From positions 1-40,387 of the forward strand of contig JABISL010000002.1 of NCBI GenBank assembly GCA_018700055.1: a stretch of DNA of 40,387 nt. Direction: 5' to 3'. The stretch's first letter is position 1. Every line of letters starts with the position of its first letter. The position numbers and the translations under genes were made by a program. This stretch comes from a bacterium. GTDB lineage: Bacteria; Margulisbacteria; Marinamargulisbacteria; UBA817; JABISL01. Shown here one piece after another: positions 1 to 11,800 of the stretch. The notes below the pieces were generated by a model. That model was given only the letters and a program-made list of their open reading frames with translations, was not told the DNA's origin and searched no databases.

Positions 1-297
1 AAGAATATCAAGGTCCAGTGTGCGTGGGTCATAGTTGCCTTTGTCTGTTCGACCCAAAGCGATCTCTATATCTTGAGTAGCACTTAACAATTCTTGAGGT
101 GACAGTAGCGTAGATATCTCTATCGCCGCATTAATGAACCTGGGTTGAGGTAGCGTAGATATTGCTTCTGTTTCATAAAACCGAGAGACCCGAACGACAT
201 CCACCATATCAAGATCATTTAGCTGGTCTATAGCCTTAGATAGGTTTGTTTTACGATCCCCAAGATTAGCCCCTAACCCCAAATAAACACGATTCAT
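1..297 (-). CDS. folK: HPPK, folate pathway (5' part, runs off window)
   Basis: 2-amino-4-hydroxy-6-hydroxymethyldihydropteridine pyrophosphokinase transfers pyrophosphate from ATP to the pterin substrate just before dihydropteroate synthase. Only the first 99 codons are inside the window. The N-terminus MNRVYLGLGANLGDRKTNL matches the family opening (YLGLGSNLGD). FINAAIEI follows in mid-sequence, and the family signature RTDKGNYDPRTLDLDIL lies at the window edge. The start is the ATG at 297-295, which overlaps the folP stop as ATGA, so the two genes are probably translationally coupled with folP first. The frame is open to base 1. Identification is firm; the C-terminal third is unseen. Confidence 0.93.
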   Translation of the reverse strand, partial: MNRVYLGLGANLGDRKTNLSKAIDQLNDLDMVDVVRVSRFYETEAISTLPQPRFINAAIEISTLLSPQELLSATQDIEIALGRTDKGNYDPRTLDLDIL

Positions 298-1145
298 ATT
301 GCGGATCCTTTCATAATTGCCTGACAGACTGTAAATGCTTGTTTGTGAGCTTGTATATCATGCACTCTAAACAACTGCGCACCGTTTTGCCAGCCCAAAA
401 TGGTTGAGGCAACACTCCCACCAACTCTTTGAGAGACGTCGGACTGGTCCAGAGCGCCAATAAAGGACTTGTTGGATGTCCCCAACAAAATGGGCTGTCC
501 CAAATCGGTAAGTGAATCGAGTGTTTTAATTAAGGCCAAGTTATCCGGCAGTGTTTTGCCAAACCCGATCCCCGGATCAATGATAATAGAGGCGACACCC
601 ATAGAGTCCGCTTGCTTGATTTGGTGGGCTAAGAACCCTTTAACCGAAGCAAGAATTCCTTCGGGGTAATTGGGTTTGTCTTGCATGGTCTCAGGCGATC
701 CTTGCATATGCATGATCACTAAACAGGCTTCGTGATCTGCAACGGCGGATACTAAATTCACATCTTGTCCGCCACTAATATCATTTATAATTGAAACGCC
801 TTGCTCGAGACCCCATTTGGCTACGGTGGCTTTGGTTGTATCCAGAGATAATGGTGTATCAAATCGATTGAAGTACTTGGAGAGAATTGGTGCTAACCGG
901 CTTTGTTCTTCTTCGGCAGATATGGGTGTTGCACCAGGGCGTGTAGATTCAGCGCCGATATCGATAATATCCGCCCCATCGTGGATCAGTTGTGCGATAC
1001 GTGCCATGGCTTGATCGGTATCAAACGCCTTTCCCCCATCCGAAAAAGAGTCAGGGGTAATATTTACGATTCCCATAAGCAAAGGCTGGTCAAGAGAAAG
1101 GGTAGTGTTTTTTAGGCCTAATTGAGCTGGCGTTGTCGTCTCCAT
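294..1145 (-). CDS. folP: Dihydropteroate synthase
   Basis: Condenses p-aminobenzoate with the pterin pyrophosphate made by FolK to give dihydropteroate, in the cytoplasm. The 283-residue length fits the family. The two classical signatures are present: MGIVNITPDSFSDGG near residues 24-38 and IDIGAESTRPGA near 62-73. The C-terminal IIDPGIGFGKT loop is also present. The gene overlaps folK by 4 nt. Its ATG at 1145 has no Shine-Dalgarno; instead TATAAT lies on this strand at 1157-1152, six bases before the ATG, suggesting a leaderless mRNA. PabB and PabC, which make its aminobenzoate substrate, are encoded at 21142-23078. Confidence 0.97.
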   Translation of the reverse strand: METTTPAQLGLKNTTLSLDQPLLMGIVNITPDSFSDGGKAFDTDQAMARIAQLIHDGADIIDIGAESTRPGATPISAEEEQSRLAPILSKYFNRFDTPLSLDTTKATVAKWGLEQGVSIINDISGGQDVNLVSAVADHEACLVIMHMQGSPETMQDKPNYPEGILASVKGFLAHQIKQADSMGVASIIIDPGIGFGKTLPDNLALIKTLDSLTDLGQPILLGTSNKSFIGALDQSDVSQRVGGSVASTILGWQNGAQLFRVHDIQAHKQAFTVCQAIMKGSAI

Positions 1146-1161
1146 AGGCGCATTATATAAT
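1133..1161 (+). promoter_or_regulatory. Divergent folP/sodC promoter with palindromic -10
   Basis: For sodC: -35 TTGTCG at 1133-1138, a 17-nt spacer, and a perfect -10 TATAAT at 1156-1161. The -10 lies inside the palindrome ATTATATAAT (1152-1161), whose other strand supplies TATAAT for folP six bases before its ATG. One 10-bp element may therefore serve two opposite promoters. Inferred from sequence only. Confidence 0.6.
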
Positions 1162-1204
1162 ACTGGAATGGGGGATGGGACATCTAAGATTTGGAGGCCA
1201 AATT

Positions 1205-1720
1205 ATGAAACTAACAATTATTCCTTTTTTACTTTGTTTATTCGTTCTCAGCGCGTGTGGAGGCTCGACCCCGATTGAATCGGCTGTGGCAGTGATCCAT
1301 CCTACGGTGAGTAATCAAGCCTCAGGAACAGTTTTGTTTCGCGAGAAATCTGATGGGGTTCACCTCAAAATCGATATTCGAGGACTTACACCTGGAAAAC
1401 ATGGCTTTCATGTCCACAAATTTGGGGATTGCTCCGCGAACAATGGGGCTTCCGCGGGCGGTCATTTTGACCCGCATGGGATGAACCATGGCGGACCAGG
1501 TAAGGAGACGCGTCACATTGGCGACTTAGGCAATATTACAGCAGACGAAGATGGGCGCGCCTTAATAGAGAAGTTAGATAATACGGTTTCGTTGAATGGT
1601 GAACAGGGTATTATTGGCAGAGCCATTATTATTCATGCCAAACCAGACGATCTCCACTCTCAGCCTACTGGAGCAGCAGGACCGAGAGTGGGATGTGGCG
1701 TCATTGGAATCAGTCACTAA
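1205..1720 (+). CDS. sodC: Cu/Zn superoxide dismutase, secreted lipoprotein
   Basis: Dismutates superoxide outside the cytoplasm, typically protecting against host or respiratory superoxide. The 171-residue protein starts with a lipoprotein signal: hydrophobic residues 3-16, then LSAC with C18 as the lipidated Cys. All metal ligands are visible with canonical spacing: Cu ligands H69, H71, H87 and H144; Zn ligands H87, H95, H104 and D107; disulfide C76-C164. Motifs include GFHVHKFGDC, HIGDLGN and the C-terminal GPRVGCGVIG. The ATG at 1205 was chosen because GGAGG lies at 1193-1197; an in-frame ATG at 1175 lacks a ribosome site and would bury the signal peptide. The stop codon abuts the ilvD stop on the other strand. 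Confidence 0.96.
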   Translation: MKLTIIPFLLCLFVLSACGGSTPIESAVAVIHPTVSNQASGTVLFREKSDGVHLKIDIRGLTPGKHGFHVHKFGDCSANNGASAGGHFDPHGMNHGGPGKETRHIGDLGNITADEDGRALIEKLDNTVSLNGEQGIIGRAIIIHAKPDDLHSQPTGAAGPRVGCGVIGISH

Positions 1721-3430
1721 CTAGGCAGTAACCTTTGCTTTTTCTAGTGCTAGTGCCTTATCTGTAACGGCCCCTTCAGAAGCGCTGCTTACTGTCGCAC
1801 TGTATTTGGCCAAGACTCCTCGCGTATAACGAGGCGCTGGTTTTTCCCATGTTGATAGTCTCGATTGGATCTCGCTATCAGGAATACCTAGAGTTACTTC
1901 TTGGTTAGCGGCATCGATAGTAATGGGGTCGCCATCTTGAACAATCGCTAACGGACCACCTTCATACGCTTCCGGAGTGACATGCCCAATTACAAACCCA
2001 TGAGAGCCCCCTGAGAAACGACCATCGGTAATTAATGCAACATCTTCACCCAATCCTTTGCCCATGACAGCAGAAGTGGGGGAGAGCATTTCTCGCATGC
2101 CAGGTCCCCCTTTAGGTCCTTCATAACGAATCACAATGACATCACCTTTAACGATTGTGCCATCTAGAATACGTTGAAGCGCTTCTTCTTCAGAATTGTA
2201 TACCCGGGCGTTTCCTGAGAACTCATTTCCTTCTTTTCCGGTAATCTTAGCTACAGCACCTTCTGGGGCAAGGTTTCCATAACAGACAACCAAATGACCT
2301 TCTGCTTTGATAGGGTTTGATAGTGGGCGAATGATATCTTGTCCTTCCGGATAATCGGCAAACGGCTCAAGGTTTTCGGCAACCGTTTTTCCGGTAACAG
2401 TTAGGGCATCCCCATGGATTAATCCTTCTTTAAGCAATACTTTCATTAATGGCACGATGCCACCAATTTCGACTAATTTGGACATCATGTATTTACCACT
2501 CGGTTTAAGGTCCGCCAATAACGGTACTTTTTTACCGATACGAGTAAAGTCATCCAAGTCGAGGTCAATATTAGCAGTGTGAGCGATCGCAATAAGATGC
2601 AATACAGCGTTTGTTGATCCGCCCAATGCAGTCACAACAGCAATGGCATTTTCAAATGATTTTTTGCTTAGGATATCCAATGGCTTGATGTCTTTTTCGA
2701 GTAGGTTAAGAACAGCGGCACCAGCAAATCGACAATCTTCCATCTTAGGTCCGGAGATCGCATCTTGAGCAGAGCTATTAGGGAGGCTTAACCCAAGGGC
2801 TTCAATGGCAGACGCCATAGTATTGGCTGTATACATACCACCACAAGACCCTGGTCCGGGTATAGATTCGCATTCAATTTCCTTGAGTTCCGCATCATCA
2901 ATTTTGTTGTTCGCATGAGACCCAACAGCTTCGAACACAGAAACAATATCAACATCTTTGCCTTTGTGGCACCCAGGTTGAATGGTTCCACCATAAACGA
3001 ATACAGAAGGACGATTCAAACGAATCATTCCCATGACACAACCGGGCATGTTCTTATCACAGCCACCGATCGTAACAACACCATCGAACCCTTGGCAGCC
3101 CACAACCGTTTCGATCGAGTCGGCAATTACTTCTCGAGAGACCAAAGAATATTTCATTCCTTCAGATCCCATAGAGATGCCGTCCGAAATAGTGATAGTG
3201 TTGAATATAACGGCTTTTCCACCGGCTGCATTAATTCCCAATTCAGTTTCTTTCGCTAATGTATCGATATGCATGTTGCAGGGTGTAACCATGCTCCATG
3301 TGGAGGCAACGCCAACTTGCGGTTTATCGAAGTCGTTATCTTCGAATCCAACGGCACGCAACATAGATCTTGATGGGGCACGGTCGGCACCATCCACAAC
3401 AATTTTTGAAAATTTTCTATTTTCTGACAT
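1721..3430 (-). CDS. ilvD: Dihydroxy-acid dehydratase
   Basis: Dehydrates 2,3-dihydroxy-isovalerate and -methylvalerate to the 2-keto acids in valine, isoleucine and leucine synthesis. The length of 569 residues is normal. Cluster-ligand cysteines fall in the expected motifs: C51 (VTPCNMHI), C124 ([10 protein letters not shown]) and C196 ([14 protein letters not shown]). The C-terminal signature [19 protein letters not shown] is present. A Shine-Dalgarno (AAAGGAG on this strand) precedes the ATG. No other branched-chain gene is adjacent, so it seems to be transcribed alone, divergently from the orphan operon at 3620. Its 3' end touches sodC with no intergenic base. Confidence 0.98.
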   Translation of the reverse strand: MSENRKFSKIVVDGADRAPSRSMLRAVGFEDNDFDKPQVGVASTWSMVTPCNMHIDTLAKETELGINAAGGKAVIFNTITISDGISMGSEGMKYSLVSREVIADSIETVVGCQGFDGVVTIGGCDKNMPGCVMGMIRLNRPSVFVYGGTIQPGCHKGKDVDIVSVFEAVGSHANNKIDDAELKEIECESIPGPGSCGGMYTANTMASAIEALGLSLPNSSAQDAISGPKMEDCRFAGAAVLNLLEKDIKPLDILSKKSFENAIAVVTALGGSTNAVLHLIAIAHTANIDLDLDDFTRIGKKVPLLADLKPSGKYMMSKLVEIGGIVPLMKVLLKEGLIHGDALTVTGKTVAENLEPFADYPEGQDIIRPLSNPIKAEGHLVVCYGNLAPEGAVAKITGKEGNEFSGNARVYNSEEEALQRILDGTIVKGDVIVIRYEGPKGGPGMREMLSPTSAVMGKGLGEDVALITDGRFSGGSHGFVIGHVTPEAYEGGPLAIVQDGDPITIDAANQEVTLGIPDSEIQSRLSTWEKPAPRYTRGVLAKYSATVSSASEGAVTDKALALEKAKVTA

Positions 3431-3478
3431 AAGATGGCTCCTTTAAGATACCCAGTTCAAATAAGGTGAGAAGCATTA

Positions 3479-3484
3479 ATTATA
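3479..3484 (-). promoter_or_regulatory. -10 element for ilvD
   Basis: TATAAT on the minus strand, about 49 nt before the ilvD ATG, leaving a roughly 40-nt leader with a Shine-Dalgarno. No convincing -35 is seen at 16-18 nt, so the assignment is moderate. Confidence 0.5.
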
Positions 3485-3491
3485 CCCCATT

Positions 3492-3548
3492 ATTCATTGC
3501 AAATAATTGAATAATGATATTGATATTGTTGCAATAAATGCAATGAAT
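3492..3548. repeat. 10-bp inverted repeat in ilvD/orphan spacer
   Basis: ATTCATTGCA (3492-3501) and its exact reverse complement TGCAATGAAT (3539-3548) flank 37 bp of AT-rich DNA between two divergent genes. It could be a bipartite operator for a looping or dimeric regulator. It lacks a T-tract and the loop is long, so a terminator is unlikely. Chance is possible in AT-rich DNA. Confidence 0.35.
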
Positions 3549-3619
3549 GGCCTAGGGGGCGAGGTTATTTGATATGATCTATATATTATCTAGAAGTGAG
3601 TAAGGGGGGGAGGCATTAA

Positions 3620-5830
3620 ATGAGCGTAGTTGGTAGAAATAGTTTTTCAGGAGCAGGATATCCAATCGGTGCTAACGCTCAGCCAGTTCTACCGCCGAGG
3701 CTGCCGAAAGACACCCCTTCTACAGATCTCATAACGCCTATATCCCGTCAGTCACAAATAGGTCGCGAGCTTGATTTTTACTCAGTTCAATCCGGGGAGT
3801 CACTCGCTAAATTGGAAAAACGCCTCCCTACGCATACTAGCGTGTCCAAAGCTGTTGCTTATTCAGTGAGACATGAGCATCAGGCCTTTAATAGATTGTT
3901 AAGAACAACAAGCTTGAGAGATGGTTATGTGCTCGATATTTATCATGCCCCTGAATCACAAACGGTACAACTATTTGTTAATAATAAGAAAGTAGATGTA
4001 AATGACGAAGTACATCGATCCCATGCGATGCCTTTTCCCAAAACCAGGGCTGATGCAGAGGGGCTTGCCGCTACTATAAATGATCAACTGGAATCCGGAG
4101 CGTGGGTGATTAAGAAGACGGGAGAGGCGTTTACGTTATACCCAACACAGGTTCTCAATGATGAAAGAGGTGGATATAGAATTCGGTTAGAAGGAACCCC
4201 ATTTACAGAGTATTCCACTACTGAGTTATACACAGAGGTATATAACTCCACAACAAACACTTATGACAAAGTGCCGATGACAGGTGCCAAGCTCCCTTCA
4301 ACTACCCAAGGTGCCCCTCTATCACAAATCAGAAAAGGAATAGAGGCCTTTCGAATTGAAGCAGGTCCCTCAAATGTAACTGTAAAGTTGCCATTAAAAG
4401 GAGGCGGGCCTGTTTTTAGTAAAAAAAAGAGATCCGGCGTAGAGCCAGGAAATATTGCACAACAGCCCGCCCAGGTAGGCGCTCAAGCCGTTGAGGAGTT
4501 GCCTCCTCCGCAAGAAGCGCAAGTTGAATTGGAAGTCCCGCCGAGAGCGCCAGAACCAGCGTTAGTTGAAAACCTTCATGGCTCAGATTCAGAAAACGAA
4601 AGTATCGCTTCAGCCAACGAAAGTGTAGAGCAAGTAGTTGCTCCTCCCAGATACCACGCTCAAGCTGTCAAAGCGGCTGAGATCTTGAGTAGCACCTCGG
4701 CCAGTTTTTCAGATGATGAAGCGAAACGAAGCGCCATGCGAGCCATTCAGTGGTACAAAAATGCGGAACTATTATTAAGTGAAGAGGCTAAGAGCGCGAG
4801 TCCTGGAGATCTGAAAAAAGCTTTCAAGTACCTGATGAATGGTTTAAATACGCTGCTAGAAGACTATCCCGAGGCCATTGAGGCTAACTTAGTTGCAGAG
4901 ATACTCCATCACAACCTCTATATCATGGTGAATCACCTACTAGGACGGCCTAGTAGCGCGCCTTTCCAACAAGAGGATATCCGAGAATGGGAGACGATTG
5001 TGGTTAGGATGAAATCAAGCCTCAAGTATCTAGAGGGCGTCCCTACCAATACGCTTCACTATGAGCTATCGATTATTGAGAAAGGATTGAAATGTCTAAA
5101 GACGAATTCAATTGAGGGATTAACAATACTAGGCGATGTTGGTGTTGGTGCGGCACAATTGGCACTAAGAAGTGATCCCCGGGCGCTATTAATCGCAATA
5201 GGAAAAGGGATTAATTATGGGGCCAAGAAGTATCAAGAGAACCAGGATCAAAATCTATTTGAGACGATAAGTGATATTGAAACATTCAAAACGGCCTTAA
5301 TGCTTCAATTACTTGAACCCAACCCGTCACAAACAACAATGGAGTCCATCAAAGATAATTTGATACAGGCGCAAACCATTGTAATGGCAAGTTCCCAATG
5401 GGAAGTGGTCTACACATGGATCAAATGCTTAACGGAGTTGATGAGTTTTAGCACAGCTACTATTCAACAAGAGGATGTAGAGCAACTTAGAATCAGCATA
5501 GATGATCCCAGTCTAACTTTGGAAAAATTAGAAAGATTAGGATGGGTCCACCAGTTATCCGATGGGAGGTGTATTGTCGCTCAAAACCTCGCGGGCACTT
5601 ATACTAGCGCACCTGACAAAAGTCAGGCCTTAAAAAAGGCGCTAATGAAAATGAAGAAAGGTGTCTCTGCAGAAATGCAGCGGTTTATTTACTTTGGAAC
5701 AGAGGCCTTCCACGGCCTGGATCATTACGCCGGGTTTGGATCACCGAGCCATGAAGGGATTATGGGGATCATCAAGCAAGCCGGGGGACAAGTGGTAAGT
5801 GGCATGGAATCGGGAGATACCTTGAAGTAA
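3620..5830 (+). CDS. Orphan protein with LysM-like segment and disordered linker
   Basis: No firm function. The 736-residue protein begins with a Pro/Ser-rich tail carrying VLPPRLP at 23-29. A degenerate LysM-like segment follows (about 52-112: YSVQSGESLAKL ... GYVLDIYHAP), which might bind glycan. A Pro/Glu- and Ser/Glu-rich linker spans about 265-345, and a mostly helical C-terminal half completes it. No signal peptide or membrane span is obvious. A strong ribosome site, seven G then AGG (3604-3613), sits six bases before the ATG. The stop is 3 nt before the next ATG (5834), so it should be co-expressed with the giant STAND protein and may work with it. A host-directed effector or a partner subunit are both possible; both are inference. 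Confidence 0.75.
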   Translation: MSVVGRNSFSGAGYPIGANAQPVLPPRLPKDTPSTDLITPISRQSQIGRELDFYSVQSGESLAKLEKRLPTHTSVSKAVAYSVRHEHQAFNRLLRTTSLRDGYVLDIYHAPESQTVQLFVNNKKVDVNDEVHRSHAMPFPKTRADAEGLAATINDQLESGAWVIKKTGEAFTLYPTQVLNDERGGYRIRLEGTPFTEYSTTELYTEVYNSTTNTYDKVPMTGAKLPSTTQGAPLSQIRKGIEAFRIEAGPSNVTVKLPLKGGGPVFSKKKRSGVEPGNIAQQPAQVGAQAVEELPPPQEAQVELEVPPRAPEPALVENLHGSDSENESIASANESVEQVVAPPRYHAQAVKAAEILSSTSASFSDDEAKRSAMRAIQWYKNAELLLSEEAKSASPGDLKKAFKYLMNGLNTLLEDYPEAIEANLVAEILHHNLYIMVNHLLGRPSSAPFQQEDIREWETIVVRMKSSLKYLEGVPTNTLHYELSIIEKGLKCLKTNSIEGLTILGDVGVGAAQLALRSDPRALLIAIGKGINYGAKKYQENQDQNLFETISDIETFKTALMLQLLEPNPSQTTMESIKDNLIQAQTIVMASSQWEVVYTWIKCLTELMSFSTATIQQEDVEQLRISIDDPSLTLEKLERLGWVHQLSDGRCIVAQNLAGTYTSAPDKSQALKKALMKMKKGVSAEMQRFIYFGTEAFHGLDHYAGFGSPSHEGIMGIIKQAGGQVVSGMESGDTLK

Positions 5831-5833
5831 GTA

Positions 5834-8800
5834 ATGGCAAATTTGGAACCGTTTGCGCAGTTGAAACGGTATGTTGAGATGTCATTTGATGAAGGTGTAG
5901 AGCGTGTTTTGACTAATATGTCGGAGCAATTCAATACCGTTCAGAAACAGATGACACGGGCGCTATTGGATACAGTGATTCCAGAGTTAAAGGACGCGGT
6001 GAGTATGGCCCAAAGGCAGACCGATCTTCCTGGAGCCGAAGCCAAGATTGAATTGAAACGAAAAAGAGCCATTCTAGTAATCAGGCAGAGTCTAAAAAAA
6101 ATAGATGAGAGGCTGACGAGTGTCGTTGATGAGTTGGACAAGGTATTTGGAAACGGGTTGAAATATAAAGAAGGGCTATTGGATTTAGCTGTGGCCAAGC
6201 AGAAGGACTATCATGACAAGCTCATGGGAATGGTAAAAGATGCGGAAGCCAAATTGGAGTTAAATCCAGTGCTAAAAGGGCTTCTTGGCGAAATACAGCT
6301 CTTATTAGATGCGTGTCAAAAGAAGGTCCAAGACCGAAAAGAAAAAATTGATGGTGAATTTAGGGCACTAGAAACTAAGAAAGAAGCAATGAAAACCGAG
6401 CTAAAAGAAAAAGTGGCTCAACTCAAAAACGACATTAACTCAAAAATAGAAGGTGTCGAAAGAGACTCTGCAAGGTGGGTTGCAACATTGGGTGAGCTGG
6501 ATACGCTTATTGAGAGTTACATCACGGGAGATAACGCTAAGTTAGACACACAGGCGGCGGCTATCGAAACGGCCAATCAACTGATGGGGCACTTAGCGGA
6601 TATGGGGACGGAGATTCTATCTGCCAAGCAAACGATGTTTGAAAAACTAGATGAAATGGGTGTTTTCAGTGAGGGGGTTATAGACACAGATGTTGGCGAT
6701 TTGAAGGCACTCTTAATAGCTCATCAAGAAGCACTTCTAGCAGAGATGAACGGCATTAAAGAATCACTCAAAACCCAGGTAAAGGATGCTGCTGGAAATC
6801 TAATTGGAGATGCTCAGTCGGTATTTGAATCAGTACTTAATCCAGTATCGGGCATATTAGCCAAAGGAATGGATATTGTGCCAGATGGCGTCAAAGATCT
6901 ATTTTTTAAGACCTTGGGTCGTGCGCTACGAGATGACTCATGGCGAGTAAGAGAGCGAGTACTCATGAGCCTGTATCAGCTTCAGTCAGGAGAAGGAATT
7001 ACACCGGCAGTAAAAACAGCCATGGGCCGACAATTAGTACATCGTAAGACCAATGAAACACGTAAAGAAGTAAAGCTACTGATGAAGCAGTCGTCATTTG
7101 CGACCGCACTAACAGACGCCGTAAGAAAAAACTGGGCTAGTGAAAAGGAGCAAGTCAAACTAGAAATTCAGACTAAAATTGCGAGTGTAGAAGACCTCTA
7201 CACTAGAATTCACGAAGAAAAAGACCCAGAAAAACGACAGCAAATGATTGATGTAAGTAATGCAGTTCAAGCCGAGCTAGATGAACAACTAAGTAATCTG
7301 AGTGGAATGGAACAAATGGGTGTGGCGATTGGTTTTTTGAAAGGGTTAAAAAAGCAACTATTTCGAATGGAGCAAACCTTAGATCAACTTAAAGAACTCT
7401 CCACGGAGACTAACGAAAACGTAAAAAAAGTGGTGGATAAATTAGGCGTGACAGCCAAAGACTACAAGGGGAAAATAGCTCAGCTACATACCTGGATGGA
7501 TAGTGACAAAGACAAACAGTTATCCAAATGTTTGGATGGCGATGATCGAAAAATGATCGCAAATCAAAAAACATTAGCTCAGATGAAACTTGAGTTATCG
7601 CGTGGCAGAAATGGAATTGTGTTAGAAGGGATTGCCGGGGCGGGAAAAAGCACAACTGCGGCCAGGTATATTGATCAAGAGAGCGCCGCATATGATCGAA
7701 TTTATTGGCTAGACATGGAGTCGGAAGAGAGTCTTAAGGAAAGCTTGAAGAGATATCAAGTCTACGAGTCTGGAGTGAGTTTGGTAGATATTGTGTCAGA
7801 GTTATTAACCCCCCCATCGAATCAAGATGAGTTTCATCAGATAGTGGTATTGAATAACGTAGATGATCCCACACCAGAAGCGTCCCATCAGACCAGCGTG
7901 ATTAATAAACTGATCAAGATCATTCACTTCGATCCCCACGGCGTCTACCGAGGCGATTACATCATCACGACGCGGATGTCTGAAAACGCAACTAATACAA
8001 TCAAAATTACAGGGTTTGACTTGGCTCAATGCCATCGGTATTTCGAAAAAATATTTGGCGTCCCCGAGTATTCGAGAAAAAAAGAACTAGACGTCTTATT
8101 CGGTGAGCTTATCAATCAAGGACGAGGCCAGAGAATATTGCCATTAACACTTAAACACGTGATGACTTTACTTGAACCTTCGAATGCCAGCATGGCAAGC
8201 ATCCGGAACCTAGCAGAGGATATTAAGCAAAATCGACTAGATCCAAGACGAGATATTTTTGTTGAGAATATTAGTCAATTGCAAACCAAACGGAATGGGA
8301 AAGAGTGTTTTGATCTACTCAAAATTTGTGCCTTTATGCCCATTGATAGCATTACGGTAGATAGGTTGGTCTATTATGCAGAGACGAATGGAATAAGTCG
8401 ACATCGACTAATGGAACTATTGGAGGGTCTCGCTTCTAGTTCTCTGTTGGAAATAGTAGGGGATCAATATCGAATGCATCGAGAAATCCAAGAGGTGATT
8501 CAGGAGCGGTTCTTACAAAACACAGATGATTATATTGAGGTGGCTATAGAGGCTTTGCAGAATCGGGTGCTGTATGACGTTTATAGAAGTGAGTCTCGTA
8601 TAGCTGTAGACGTTAAACTTTATGTGGAGAGTCAAACACTATCCGGTCGTAATATTCGAGATTTGAGTTACAAGTTTTTGGATGATCCGACTAAGGATAT
8701 GATGCTGATTACGGCCGATTCGGGATATGGAAAGACGACCAAGATGCATGCGGTAAGAAAAGAGATCTTGAAGCATAATGCCAAAACATTAGGTCGAACG

Positions 8801-11800
8801 AATGCCTTGCCTATTTGGTTGGAGTTATCCAAGCTATCAGCGTATTTGGGGAAAGAAGACGCCACAATTATAGATGATGAACTTAAGCGGTTTGGATTCA
8901 AGGAGAAGCATATTCAAGAGCTCAAAAGACGCTATAAGGTAGTTGTTTTTGTGGATGAATATGACGAAGCCAGAGTTCCAGGTAAAGAAAATACCAAAGA
9001 ATTGGTGCCGTACTTGGGGAATGTTTATTATGACCTAAACCTATCCGAATGGACGCGTCTCAAGGTGTTTTTGGCAATTCGAACCCAGCATCTGAGTTAT
9101 TTTCAAGATACTCATAGCAGGCAACCTCGACTCAGATCAAGTCAAGGGAACCATAATGACGAAATGAAAACCTGTTTCTCCGAAATTAAAGGGGTCGATG
9201 ATGATATTACATCAAGGGCCTTGTTTGATAGATTACGAGCGTATGAATTGCCATGGGCCGAAGAAGAATCGCCCGAGATTATGAGTGAGGCAGAAAGCAC
9301 TTCGTCGTCAGAAACAGAGGAAGAAAAAGTACAAAGATCCCTGAAAAGAATATATGGACAAATACAGGGCTTAACAAAAAAGATAGTAAAGAAGAGGTGT
9401 TTGATAACGGAGTCCGGAGAGTTGGACAGCGAGCTAAAGAATGATCCGGTGTCCGCTATACAAGAAATCCAAAAAGCGTTGGGCGACGCAGCTGATGTAG
9501 TAGATGCTAAATATATTTATCAAATATTATCTCATCAAGGACTACGTGATCCGGAGATGAGAGGTGTGTTAACACACCGATTACACAAGCATCGAAACCC
9601 TCTTAAACAAGATCCGTTACTGGGATTTCAACATGCTCACTTACAGGGATTGGAAGAGAAACAGATCGATCAATATATTCGAAATTATGTTTATTTTAAC
9701 AGCGATTTTAGAGGGTTTTCTGAAAAAGAAGTTGAGGCCAAGGTAGATGAGATTAAGAAACTATTAGCGAATGTTAAACATGTTTTGGATAGCCCCTTGA
9801 TTCTACGGATAGCACTAGAATACCAAGGTGTATTGCGCCAAAAAATGAGAACTCAAGGAGACCTGGTGGCAGAAGATTTATATGAGATCAGTTCAGACCA
9901 ATACTTCGATCGACAAATCGCTAAGTTTATCGGTGACAATACCTTGAATGGGGATGAGCGATTAAGAGATAATTTTGGGACGTCAGATAGAGCCGCGATC
10001 AAGCGGAAATATACCCTCTATGCCATTGAATTGGCCTGTCAAATGGGGGAGGGGTATATTTTGCGGCAGTCCGATAGACAGTCCAGCAAATACAACTTTT
10101 TTCATGAGAGTGAAAATAACTTAAGACAGGGTATTCCCATCAAGTACGACGGAAATGAGATTCAGTTTATCCATGAAAAATGCCAATCCTATTATAGGAT
10201 GTTTGCCACTCAAGTGGATCGAGTGAATGAGTATTGCAAGGAATCGTTTAATGTCGAAAATGTAGTAACGAACAGTATTTGGGAGGGAGATAACGCCACT
10301 CCCGTTATTACACAGTGGCCCGAAGAGATGGACCAAACAAATTTGGTGTACCAGGTTGTTGGAAATAAAATAATCGTGGGATGGAAGAATGGGGATATGG
10401 CGGTGATGGATTATGACAAAGGGACAGTTAGACTAGGTGAAAAAAGTCGATTGTTTAAAAAAGGAACCTCACACAAATTTATTGTAGAAGTGGCGCTGAA
10501 TAATGGAGTTGGCCATTACCTAAATACAAAAAATGAACTAGTCGCACTGGAACAAAATTGGGTATTTTCAAAAAGTCCATTTGATCAGTTACTGACAGAT
10601 CCAGAGTTGATTGATGGTGAGTTTCCATTAGAAAGCCAAAATTTATTAGGCATTAAAGAATGGAATAGTACGATGGGGCGATTACCTAGAGGTACTTGTT
10701 TTGAGGTCCCAGTAATTGCCAAGGATATAAGACAGTCTCTGAAGGATATGATTGAGAAGGGCGAAGCACCAGTACTAATATTAGATCCGGGATATAGCAT
10801 TTTCGGTCTGAAGCAAGTTATTGAAAAAAAACATGGCAATTCGAATCAGTTTGGCGGGGGATACAGTAATGGCCCCCATGGAAGCGTAGAGTGGAAAGAG
10901 GATAGATTTGCAACCGAAACTACGGATCCAAAATGGATGGTGGTATCTACCAAAACATCAGATAAATTAACAGATGGTGCAACGAGTGTTTTTAGAGACT
11001 TGTGGCATTTAGCTGAGTGTCAAAACTACCAAGTGATGACCGCTCGAGAAGCTATATTGGCGGCAATATTCTACGAGTCTTGCAATAACAAACCGTTATT
11101 TCCGAAAGGTGAATTAGTGAGGTGTGCAGATTTAAATGTTAATGGTGTCCGAATTATCTTGGGTAACTTTTCTGGGGAGGGGTTTGGGTTTAAGCATATT
11201 TTTAGTGATAGCATTGATTTTGAATCTATTGTTCCTGAATTTAATAATGAAAGAGCGTATTCGTTTGATGGTAGTGACTCTAGTGAAAGTGATGAATCGT
11301 CGGTGTCTTCGACGTCATCCCTTCCACCAGGAGGGGTAATTGTCAGGAATGTTACTGAGGAGCATAGCGATAAGTATGACGACGATGATGAGTCAGAGGA
11401 GGGGTTTGATTTTGATTCACATATTGGGCTTCGGTCAGCTGAAGATGATGCGGCAGCGAGAGTTTGGTTTGCAAGCGATATCGTTCGAGACGCTAGAGCG
11501 CGTTTGAACCGTAGTACAGAGGCCTATGAACAAGCTAAAGAGTCTCTAGAAAAAGCTTCCCCTATGTCGATGGCGCCGATGACTCAGGTGAAAATGGATT
11601 GTAAAAGTGAACTCGACTCTAGTAATAATAAGGCGATAGCTAGTGCTGAAGTTGCGAGGAATCTCCTGATTCAAACCTATGGAGATTCCTATGGATATGT
11701 TATTCCTGGGAGGCCTGGAAAAGTACCCAATGGTGTTATGGGAAGAATAGGCCTCCCCGCCAGACGTCGACTAACCCCCCACGAGATATCAGAGGGACGT

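Noticed and set aside
2915-3446. Two plus-strand frames opposite ilvD (2915-3259 and 3033-3446)
   Set aside because: They are antisense shadows of the strongly conserved ilvD N-terminal half, with no ribosome site.
3492-3548. Inverted repeat near ilvD considered as insertion-sequence ends
   Set aside because: Only 57 bp are enclosed, with no transposase and no target duplication; retained only as a possible operator.
7809-7815. C7 run inside the giant gene, and C7 at 30854-30860, as further slippage switches
   Set aside because: Both are in frame within uninterrupted coding sequence and no alternate-frame continuation is seen; proline and glycine codon use explains them.
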